From CALMJB01 sp963977945 (GTDB taxonomy: Bacteria > Actinomycetota > Actinomycetes > Nanopelagicales > Nanopelagicaceae), in the NCBI GenBank assembly GCA_963977945.1, contig CAXBQO010000067.1, positions 1 through 6,201 on the forward strand: 6,201 nucleotides of DNA. Direction: 5' to 3'. Below are positions 1-5,741 of this stretch, one piece after another; the stretch's first letter is position 1; every line of letters begins with the position of its first letter. A program made the position numbers and the translations under genes. Under the pieces are notes generated by a model. The model worked only from the letters and a program-made list of their open reading frames with translations, did no database searches and had not been told where the DNA came from.

Positions 1-1335
1 GAAGGAGAACCTTCTAGTAATCCCGTAGCTGAAATTACTACAATTGTCACTAAAGAAAACGCAACCATCACTGCTCTAGATGTCGTTGAATCATTGCACG
101 ACAAAGTAGTTGTAGACGTCACTTGTGACACAATGAATTCAGAACATGCTGAAAGAATTGCGGCCGCGCTAGGAAAGAGTGACTCACTTAAAGTTCGAAA
201 AGTTTCGGACAGAACTTTTTTGCTTCATTTAGGCGGTAAACTTGAAGTTCAATCTAAAGTTCCATTAAAGACACGCGATGATCTCTCTCGAGCATATACC
301 CCAGGAGTAGCACGTATATGTACAGCTATAGCTAAGGACAAAGCTGACGCTCGAAGACTTACGATAAAACGAAATACGGTTGCAGTAGTGACTGATGGTT
401 CCGCTGTCCTTGGACTCGGAAATATCGGCCCTGAGGCTGCACTACCTGTTATGGAGGGAAAGGCCGCGCTGTTTAAGAGATTTGCAGACGTAGATGCTTG
501 GCCAGTTTGTCTTGCAACTCAAGATGTAGATGAGATAGTAAGAACCATTGAAATTATTTCGCCCGTGTTTGGTGGAATAAATCTAGAAGATATTTCTGCG
601 CCAAGATGCTTTGAAATTGAGGCAAAACTTCGTGAAAAATTAGATATTCCGGTGTTTCACGACGATCAACATGGCACCGCAATTGTTGTATTAGCGGCTC
701 TAACAAATGCATTGAAATTAGTGAAAAAGAATTTAAATGAAGTCAAAATCGTTTTAAGCGGTGTTGGAGCTGCCGGAACCGCTATTGCCAGATTGTTGGT
801 TCATAAGGGAGCCAAAAATATTATTGGTTTTGATAAAGATGGTTTAGTTTCAAAATCTACTTCTGCTGATAGTCCAATGCGCAAATGGTTTTTAGAAAAT
901 TGTTCACCTGGAAAATTTAGTGGCTCAATGACAGAAGCATTAAAGGGTGCAGATGTATTTATTGGGGTCAGCATTTCAAATGTTATTTCTGAAGCTGATG
1001 TAAAAAGTATGGCGCCTGGTTCAATCGTCTTTGCACTGGCAAATCCAGACCCTGAAGTTGATCCAACAATCGCTAGAAAATATGCGGCAGTTGTTGCTAC
1101 TGGTCGCTCTGATCAACCAAATCAAATCAATAACGTGTTGGCATTTCCGGGAATTTTTCGCGGTTTGTTAGATGCTCGAATCAACAAAATTACCGATGGC
1201 ATGTTGGTCAACGCCGCTGAAGCGATTGCATCATGTGTTACAAGTGAGCAGTTAAATTCAAACTTCATCGTGCCAAGTGTTTTTGATCAATCAGTAGTAA
1301 CAAAGGTGGCAGCAGCGGTTAAGAAATCAGTATGA
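1..1335 (+). CDS. NAD-type malic enzyme with N-terminal ACT domain (5' end outside window)
   Basis: Oxidative decarboxylation of malate to pyruvate and CO2 in the cytoplasm, linking the TCA cycle to pyruvate. The frame is open from base 1, and the 31 codons before the TTG at 94 read as an ACT-like regulatory domain (ITALDVVE..., VDVTC) that runs to about residue 75, so the real start lies upstream. Numbering residues from base 1, the catalytic part follows: Tyr99 in SRAYTPGVA, Lys154 in MEGKAALFK, metal ligands Glu196-Asp197 (GGINLEDI) and Asp221-Asp222 (VFHDDQHGTA), then a Rossmann fold with GVGAAG at 254-259. Asp278 (GFDKDG), near the end of the second strand, suggests NAD rather than NADP, which is inference. 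The late motifs ANPDPE and PNQINN are intact. The 444 residues seen match the actinobacterial ACT-malic enzyme lacking only about its first 20 residues. The stop overlaps the DedA start as ATGA. Which amino acid or other ligand the ACT domain binds cannot be told. Confidence 0.95.
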   Translation, partial: EGEPSSNPVAEITTIVTKENATITALDVVESLHDKVVVDVTCDTMNSEHAERIAAALGKSDSLKVRKVSDRTFLLHLGGKLEVQSKVPLKTRDDLSRAYTPGVARICTAIAKDKADARRLTIKRNTVAVVTDGSAVLGLGNIGPEAALPVMEGKAALFKRFADVDAWPVCLATQDVDEIVRTIEIISPVFGGINLEDISAPRCFEIEAKLREKLDIPVFHDDQHGTAIVVLAALTNALKLVKKNLNEVKIVLSGVGAAGTAIARLLVHKGAKNIIGFDKDGLVSKSTSADSPMRKWFLENCSPGKFSGSMTEALKGADVFIGVSISNVISEADVKSMAPGSIVFALANPDPEVDPTIARKYAAVVATGRSDQPNQINNVLAFPGIFRGLLDARINKITDGMLVNAAEAIASCVTSEQLNSNFIVPSVFDQSVVTKVAAAVKKSV

Positions 1336-1940
1336 CCAATTGGGCGGCAAGTTTTGATACTCAACTATCTCCAATTGCGCCTTTTATTTTTTACTTAGTT
1401 GTAGCTGGAATAATTTTTGTTGAGACTGGATTACTTTTTGGATTCTTCTTACCCGGCGATTCCATACTTTTTAGTGCTGGCTTAGTAGCAGCTTCAAGAT
1501 CTGACATAAATATTGTGGTTTTAGTTTTCCTGATTTTTCTAGCCGCATTTATTGGCGACCAGGTGGGTTATGTATTAGGAAGAAAAATCGGTCGACCTTA
1601 TTTAGATAAACGTAAATCCCCAAGAGTTCAAAAAATGATTATTAGATCAGAAAAGTTTTATGAAAAATATGGTTGGTGGTCGGTAGTTATAGCGCGGTAT
1701 TTCCCTTGGATTAGAACTTTTGTGCCGCCAATTGCTGGAACCGTCAAAATGAATTACTACAAATTTTTATCAGCAAATGCATTGGGCGCTCTACTTTGGG
1801 GTGTGGGAATAACTTCAGCCGGATATTTTTCTGGCTCACTGCCTTGGGTAAAAAATATTTCCTATTTTCTGGCGGCTTTTTTTATAACACTTTCGATAAT
1901 TTCTGGAATAAGAAATTATCGTCGAGAAGCTCGGGATTGA
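1332..1940 (+). CDS. DedA-family integral membrane protein (SNARE-associated/VTT domain)
   Basis: A 202-residue DedA/VTT-domain inner-membrane protein. Members are linked to proton-dependent flipping or transport of polyprenyl phosphate or phospholipids, envelope integrity and drug tolerance; the substrate here is unknown. Visible family motifs are Glu31 in FVETGLLFGFFLPGD, Asp43 in PGD, the glycine-rich GDQVGYVLGRKIGR (75-88), and R122-Y-F-P-W-I-R128 followed by FVPPIAGTVKM. The Glu31/Asp43 and Arg122/Arg128 spacings (12 and 6) match the essential acidic and arginine pairs described in E. coli YqjA/YghB. Hydrophobic segments lie near 16-55, 60-82, 145-165 and 172-192, and the tail is basic. 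Length is normal for the family. The ATG overlaps the malic enzyme stop (ATGA) and no strong Shine-Dalgarno precedes it, so coupled translation is likely. Its last 25 bp overlap the 3' end of the opposite-strand transporter gene. Confidence 0.93.
   Translation: MTNWAASFDTQLSPIAPFIFYLVVAGIIFVETGLLFGFFLPGDSILFSAGLVAASRSDINIVVLVFLIFLAAFIGDQVGYVLGRKIGRPYLDKRKSPRVQKMIIRSEKFYEKYGWWSVVIARYFPWIRTFVPPIAGTVKMNYYKFLSANALGALLWGVGITSAGYFSGSLPWVKNISYFLAAFFITLSIISGIRNYRREARD
1894..1921. terminator. Perfect 11-bp hairpin in the convergent gene overlap; possible bidirectional terminator
   Basis: CGATAATTTCT at 1894-1904 is exactly reverse-complementary to AGAAATTATCG at 1911-1921, with a 6-nt loop (GGAATA). 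The right arm contains the stop codon of the minus-strand YdcZ gene (1916-1918), and the hairpin ends 19 bases before the last base of the DedA gene. A weaker second stem (CGAG/CTCG, 1923-1933) follows directly. Neither strand has a U-run after the stem, so it is not a classical intrinsic terminator. U-less hairpins at gene ends are proposed in Actinobacteria. Ending both transcripts, or protecting their 3' ends, is inference from position. Confidence 0.45.
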
Positions 1941-2863
1941 CCACTAACTAATACGCCTAAATAAGCCAGCACGATTCCGGCAATCAAAAATGCTGATACC
2001 CCAATATTTTTTGTTGGCATCAAAACATCTATTAAAAGTGAGCCGAAAAGAAGCCCGCCGACGCTAATCATTGTAAAAACTAGAACTCCTATTTGCTGCA
2101 CAATTTTGGCTGAAAAAGCTATATACATAACTCCGATTGTGCCGCCTAAATAAATCCACGCTGGACCATTTAATGAAGTTGGCATATTTGTATTACTAAA
2201 CAAAGCCTTGATACCAAACAATAAAACTAGGAATGTTGATCCGGTTAAAAAATTTAACCAAGATGTGGCAAAACTTTGACCAGTAAATTCATTTATTTGT
2301 CCGTTAAATGCACGTTGAAATGCCACTAAAGCACCAGCGAATAAACCTAAAATCACCGCCAATAAAGAAAATTCTGTAAGTTGTAGGCGATCTAAACAAG
2401 AAATGAGTACAGCTGTCACTGTGATTGCTGCTGAAATAACTCTGGACCGATTAATTTCCTTTGGGCCACCACCAGTTAACCCGGCACGATCTACAAAAAG
2501 CGACATAACAGTTTGACCGGCAAGGGAAGCGACCGTAAATAACGCAACACCGATTACGGGTACTGAATAAGTTTGAATCGCTACGAAAGTTGCTCCTAAA
2601 GTTCCGGCAAGTAGTCGATGTCTAGGAATTTCTTTTCTTGAAACTGCGCTTTTTAGTTGCAATAGACCTGATCTAATTTGCTTTTGAGAAAAAGCGATTG
2701 TTGAAACGACAATGAATCCACTAAGAAATGAAATACACGCTGCAGTTAGGCTGTCACCTACTTGATGAGAAAGTTCGCCATTTACTCTTGATTGAAATGC
2801 GATGAAAATTCCAGAAATTGCCGCCAGAATTTCAAGTTCAACAGATTTGATTCGGCTGCGCAC
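1916..2863 (-). CDS. YdcZ/DUF606-family membrane transporter (DMT superfamily)
   Basis: A 315-residue, about ten-helix membrane protein of the DUF606/YdcZ branch of the drug/metabolite transporter superfamily; its substrate is not known. It is an internal duplication: each half opens with the same signature, Q24-SRVNG-29 followed by SLTAACISFLSGF, and Q183-RAFNG-188 followed by SFATSWLNFLTGS. Each half also has a glycine-rich membrane motif (SLAGQTVMSLFVDRAG near 113-128; SVGGLLFGSLLIDVL near 267-281). Many family members are single-repeat proteins of about 150 residues, so this is the fused two-repeat form. The start is GTG at 2863: an in-frame TGA two codons upstream (2867-2869) rules out a longer protein, and no good start follows soon downstream. 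There is no Shine-Dalgarno, and an extended -10 element ends six bases before the GTG, which suggests a leaderless mRNA. The last 25 bp overlap the DedA gene on the other strand. Confidence 0.9.
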   Translation of the reverse strand: MRSRIKSVELEILAAISGIFIAFQSRVNGELSHQVGDSLTAACISFLSGFIVVSTIAFSQKQIRSGLLQLKSAVSRKEIPRHRLLAGTLGATFVAIQTYSVPVIGVALFTVASLAGQTVMSLFVDRAGLTGGGPKEINRSRVISAAITVTAVLISCLDRLQLTEFSLLAVILGLFAGALVAFQRAFNGQINEFTGQSFATSWLNFLTGSTFLVLLFGIKALFSNTNMPTSLNGPAWIYLGGTIGVMYIAFSAKIVQQIGVLVFTMISVGGLLFGSLLIDVLMPTKNIGVSAFLIAGIVLAYLGVLVSGQSRASRR

Positions 2864-2892
2864 AAGTCATTATGACACGAAGCCGAATCAAA
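2846..2892. repeat. Perfect 12-bp inverted repeat spanning the YdcZ start region
   Basis: TTTGATTCGGCT at 2846-2857 and AGCCGAATCAAA at 2881-2892 are exact reverse complements, 23 bp apart. The centre is 2869, inside the -10 element proposed for the YdcZ gene. One arm is codons 3-6 of that gene and the other lies 21 bases past the protease stop. The intervening bases contain a nearly co-centred 11-bp odd palindrome, GTCATTATGAC (2866-2876). It could be a DNA operator, the terminator hairpin of the protease transcript, or both. There is no T-run on either side. Confidence 0.6.
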
Positions 2893-2898
2893 CCTTAA
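2864..2898 (-). promoter_or_regulatory. Extended -10 promoter for a leaderless YdcZ transcript
   Basis: On the minus strand the start region reads TGT-CATAAT-GACTT-GTG. CATAAT (2874-2869) differs from TATAAT at one base and is preceded by TGN, the extended -10 form. Five bases separate it from the GTG, which puts the expected transcription start on or next to the start codon. The -35 is weak: TTAAGG at 2898-2893 with an 18-bp spacer matches the consensus at about half its positions, acceptable for an extended -10 promoter. Leaderless messages are common in Actinobacteria. No Shine-Dalgarno exists upstream of the GTG. Confidence 0.5.
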
Positions 2899-2912
2899 AA
2901 CATTTACAGTGA

Positions 2913-4031
2913 TTAATTTCCTAGTGATGGCGCTGAATCAAGGGTAACTGTGTAAGTTGTGCTGATTCCGTTAGGTAATTCAGCCACTACTGTTACTTGA
3001 TCGCCAGGAGCTTTGGCTCTAATTCTGACAATTGCTGAAACGTTATCGGTTATTTTCACGCCATCAATTGATTTGATAATTGCACCGACTGGAATTCCAG
3101 CGCGGGCTGCACCTTTACCGGCAGTAACTGCAAATACTTTTGCTCCAATTCCGGTGAAATAGGGATCGAAGGAAACTCCAAGTAATGGTTTGGTTGAAAA
3201 TCCATTTTTGATAATTTCATCAGCAATACGTTTTGCTTGATTAAATGGAATTGCAAACCCGAGTCCGATATTTCCAGTTTGAGTTGTTGTTCCAAGTGAC
3301 GCGATTGCAGAATTAATTCCGATAATTCGACCAGCACCATCTACAAGTGGGCCACCTGAATTTCCTGGATTAATCGCAGCATCGGTCTGAACCGCATTTA
3401 TATAAGAAGATTCGCTCGTAGCCGAGCCACCGGTAGTTACTGGACGATTAATTGCTGAAACGATTCCACTTGTTACTGTTCCTGATAATCCAAGTGGAGA
3501 ACCAAATGCAACCACGGGATCGCCGATACTTAAAGAGGTTGAGTCGCCAAAATTAATTGCCGGCATATTTCCGCGTTTAATTTGTAGAACTGCTAAATCA
3601 TAAGCTGGATCTCGACCGACAATTGTTGCTGGAACAACATCACCATTATTTAGTTCTACGTTTATTGTACCGCCCGCTACCGCCGCTTCAATAACATGGT
3701 TATTAGTAAGAATGTATGAGTTATTGGAATTTGTTTGATAAATCGAACCCGAACCAGTTCCTCCACCTAATGTGGTGGTCACTGAAATCGAAACCACAGA
3801 TGGCGAAACTAATTGCGCGATACTTTTTACATTGGCCCCAGTTGATCCAATATCTATCGCTGTTCTGCCTTTAGAACAGTTGCCATCTGAAGAAGCGTAA
3901 AGCGCTGATGTTTTGTTATCGACACAAGCTTTAACTATCGGAACTTGAGAATTTTGGGCAACCGCAAAACCGCCAACTACTGATGCTCCGACCAAAAATC
4001 CTGCCAATAACTTCAAAACTGAACTACGCAT
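2913..4031 (-). CDS. Secreted HtrA/DegP-like trypsin-PDZ serine protease
   Basis: A 372-residue extracytoplasmic serine protease, probably for protein quality control outside the membrane. It has a short basic N-terminus, a hydrophobic core (about 5-22) and an AVA|Q signal-peptidase site after residue 25. Residues 31-62 form a small two-cysteine segment (Cys36, Cys52). The trypsin-like domain spans about 68-275 with the full triad: His112 (LTNNHVI), Asp145 (YDLAVLQI) and Ser225 in GNSGGPLV. QTDAAINPGNSGGP and GNIGLGFAIPF are classic HtrA wording. One PDZ domain covers about 283-367 (KPLLGVSF, AGIPVGAIIKSIDG, GDQVTVV). Actinobacterial HtrA proteins often carry a long cytoplasmic N-terminus before a membrane anchor; this one instead looks like an exported, cleaved form. 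ATG at 4031 is supported by the signal peptide and a good Shine-Dalgarno. It sits alone in a 96-bp-preceded transcription unit or reads on from the MFS genes. Confidence 0.93.
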   Translation of the reverse strand: MRSSVLKLLAGFLVGASVVGGFAVAQNSQVPIVKACVDNKTSALYASSDGNCSKGRTAIDIGSTGANVKSIAQLVSPSVVSISVTTTLGGGTGSGSIYQTNSNNSYILTNNHVIEAAVAGGTINVELNNGDVVPATIVGRDPAYDLAVLQIKRGNMPAINFGDSTSLSIGDPVVAFGSPLGLSGTVTSGIVSAINRPVTTGGSATSESSYINAVQTDAAINPGNSGGPLVDGAGRIIGINSAIASLGTTTQTGNIGLGFAIPFNQAKRIADEIIKNGFSTKPLLGVSFDPYFTGIGAKVFAVTAGKGAARAGIPVGAIIKSIDGVKITDNVSAIVRIRAKAPGDQVTVVAELPNGISTTYTVTLDSAPSLGN

Positions 4032-4127
4032 TTTTTACCCTTCCAACTTTGTCTATCGATATCTATTTTCTTTTCTACACCTTGCTGAATATTAAATAAC
4101 ATTGCTGAAAGGTTTCTGAGAGAAAAC
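4032..4127 (-). promoter_or_regulatory. Protease upstream region with direct repeats; promoter likely but not resolved
   Basis: This 96-bp AT-rich spacer between the MFS stop and the protease ATG is the longest non-coding stretch here, in a window where other spacers are 12-49 bp. TTGCTGAA (plus-strand sense) occurs at 4082-4089 and again at 4102-4109, a 20-bp period of about two helical turns. On the minus strand possible -10 boxes are TTTAAT at 4096-4091 and TAGATA at 4065-4060, but neither has a convincing -35. An 8-bp palindrome TATCGATA (4054-4061) lies just upstream of the ribosome site. No convincing terminator for the MFS gene is visible. A separate promoter for the protease is inferred mainly from the length of the spacer. 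Confidence 0.35.
4038..4044 (-). promoter_or_regulatory. Ribosome binding site of the HtrA-like protease gene
   Basis: On the minus strand GGAAGGG lies six bases (TAAAAA) before the ATG at 4031. This is the clearest Shine-Dalgarno in the window, and it fixes the protease start together with the signal peptide. Confidence 0.75.
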
Positions 4128-5339
4128 TTATTCCTTCATCTGCATATTTCGCACTTGTGGATCAAGTAACCCAATAATTATCGCTATCGCGGTAAGCGCT
4201 GCTGCTAAAGTTAAAAACATTGATAACCCAAATAAATTAGAAAGTGGCGCGGCGATTGCCAAACCGATTGGGCGAAATAATAAAGATCCCATCGCATCAA
4301 ATGAAGTAACTCTTGATAAAGCCTCGCGGGGAACTTTAGTTTGAAGCGCGGTTGTCCAAAGTGAACCCCACAAATCTAAAGTGATTCCAAATAAAAATGC
4401 GAAAAAGGCAATAACAAGAAGGGACTGTGGTTTGGCCAATGACCAAATATAAAAAGTTAAAGTAAAGGAAGATAACATCAAAAATCTCATTGGATATTTA
4501 AGTTTAATTTTGAAGGCAATAAATGAGCCGATAATTAATCCGGCAGATTCAGCACTTATGACCAACGACCAAGATTTTGCACCGTCAAAATGTTTTAAGG
4601 CAATTAATGGTCCAAGCACATTTTCTGCCGCTGCCCAACACATCACTATAAAAGAAAAACAACTTACGATAACTACTATCCATCGAAATGAAATGAAAAC
4701 TTTCCATCCATCTTTTAAATCTTTTAGAACTTTATTTTCTACAACTTGCAGTGCTGGAGTTAAATTTCTTAATCCGTATATGGCGATTCCAGAGTAAACA
4801 AAAGTTGCAGCATCGATTCCAAGTGCCAATGCAGCACCAAAATTAGCCACTAAAAATCCGGCGCTGGCCGCGCCAAGAATTAGGCCAATATTTGATACAA
4901 ATGAATTCACGGCATTTCCACGCTGAAGTGCAGTTTCCGGCAATATTGCCGGCATTATGCCCGCAAATGCTGGCCACCAAATTCCCCAAAGAATTCCAAA
5001 TAATCCATTTACTAGAAGCAAAACAATTGTTGGAACATTTCCGGTTGCAAAGTATGCGACCTGCACAAACAACATTAATCCGCCCACTAAGTCGCAAATT
5101 CCAACCATTCGCGCACGACCATATCGATCGGCAATTACTCCACCGAAAGGAGTCATGATTAAAAATATTGTGGTTTGAACGCCAAGTACTAAACCAAGTA
5201 ATTGAGCCGAACCATTTGGAAGTGCCAAAACTCCAAAAGCCAGCGCAATAGGCGCCATTCCATTTCCGAAATTAGATATAAACCTAGCTATATAGAGCGT
5301 TTTTATATTCGGAAAGGTAATTAATTCAGAAAACTCCAT
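4128..5339 (-). CDS. MFS transporter, exporter-like (MFS_3/EntS type)
   Basis: A 403-residue, twelve-helix major facilitator carrier in the inner membrane, probably a proton-driven exporter; the substrate is not predictable. The MFS signature between helices 2 and 3 is clear: GGVIADRYGRARM at 66-78 with Asp71, Arg72 and Arg75. A charged central loop (about 198-213, VENKVLKDLKDGW) separates the two six-helix halves. The openings IARFISNFGNGMAPIAL and PFGGVIADRYGR, and the late VPREALSRVTSFDAMGS, resemble the EntS/MFS_3 (PF05977) group rather than sugar importers. ATG at 5339 is chosen because the frame meets the stop of the upstream gene five codons earlier. No Shine-Dalgarno is seen close to it, and the spacer is only 12 bp, so translation may depend on ribosomes finishing the preceding gene. 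It is the last gene of the three-gene minus-strand run. Confidence 0.9.
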   Translation of the reverse strand: MEFSELITFPNIKTLYIARFISNFGNGMAPIALAFGVLALPNGSAQLLGLVLGVQTTIFLIMTPFGGVIADRYGRARMVGICDLVGGLMLFVQVAYFATGNVPTIVLLLVNGLFGILWGIWWPAFAGIMPAILPETALQRGNAVNSFVSNIGLILGAASAGFLVANFGAALALGIDAATFVYSGIAIYGLRNLTPALQVVENKVLKDLKDGWKVFISFRWIVVIVSCFSFIVMCWAAAENVLGPLIALKHFDGAKSWSLVISAESAGLIIGSFIAFKIKLKYPMRFLMLSSFTLTFYIWSLAKPQSLLVIAFFAFLFGITLDLWGSLWTTALQTKVPREALSRVTSFDAMGSLLFRPIGLAIAAPLSNLFGLSMFLTLAAALTAIAIIIGLLDPQVRNMQMKE

Positions 5340-5351
5340 TACGAAAATTGA

Positions 5352-5723
5352 TTACTTACGGCCTTCAACATCTCGCAAAACTCTATGAATATCTTTTGCT
5401 ATTTGCTTTAACTCTTGTAACTCTTTGTTTGCAATTTCTCTAGCTTCTTTAGCAAGTTCAAACTCACCCAAACTTGCAGTGTGAGTTTCAGATATTTTTT
5501 GTTGCATATCTTTTGATTGCACATCTTGCCCAACCATAATTATGGAGAGCAGAACCAATTGCAAAAAAGTTTGCGCCACCCAGGCCACAATCACAATCGG
5601 GTCGTGACTTTTAATAGCTGAAGGAAGTGAAATCAGAGCGATAGCTGCAAAAATATAAGCACACCACATTGTTGCGACCGCGCTAGTAATTTTGCTGGCA
5701 ATCCAATCGTTAAATTTTTTCAT
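5352..5723 (-). CDS. Small two-helix membrane protein with charged helical tail, conserved unknown
   Basis: A 123-residue protein of no assigned function. An amphipathic start (MKKFNDWIASKITSAVATMW) leads into hydrophobic helix 1 (about 19-37) and, after a short KSHDP turn, helix 2 (about 42-65, ending QLVLLSIIMVGQDVQ). Residues 70-120 are hydrophilic and rich in Glu, Lys, Ala and Leu with heptad-like spacing (EIANKELQELKQIAKDIHRVL), a probable coiled coil. Both ends would face the cytoplasm. The layout and the LQLVLLSIIMVGQ wording recall small conserved actinobacterial membrane proteins and, more distantly, DUF1003; I am not certain of the family. Start ATG at 5723 has AGTAGG four bases upstream. 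It lies 18 bp after the upstream MFS stop and 12 bp before the next MFS gene, so it is very likely co-transcribed with both. An accessory role for either carrier is only a guess. Confidence 0.8.
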   Translation of the reverse strand: MKKFNDWIASKITSAVATMWCAYIFAAIALISLPSAIKSHDPIVIVAWVAQTFLQLVLLSIIMVGQDVQSKDMQQKISETHTASLGEFELAKEAREIANKELQELKQIAKDIHRVLRDVEGRK

Positions 5724-5741
5724 GAAACCTACTCTCGATGG

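Noticed and set aside
94..1335. Malic enzyme beginning at the TTG at 94
   Set aside because: The frame is open to base 1, and the upstream codons encode the first part of the ACT domain, so this start would cut the domain in two.
3056..3340. Minus-strand 94-residue open frame inside the protease gene
   Set aside because: It lies in another frame of a well-conserved protease, and its protein has no recognisable domain; a coding shadow.
3918..3932. Lipobox (VKAC, Cys36) making the protease a lipoprotein
   Set aside because: Lysine at -2 is atypical, the cysteine lies well after the hydrophobic core, and AVA|Q after residue 25 is a better signal-peptidase I site.
4111..4127. Terminator hairpin after the 403-residue MFS gene (TTTCT/AGAAA)
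   Set aside because: The stem is only five weak pairs with a 3-nt loop and no T-run on the minus strand.
4510..4797. Plus-strand open frame opposite the MFS gene, and three further ones within 4843-5178
   Set aside because: All overlap the complete MFS gene in other frames, lack ribosome sites and have unstructured compositions; the MFS frame carries clear family motifs.
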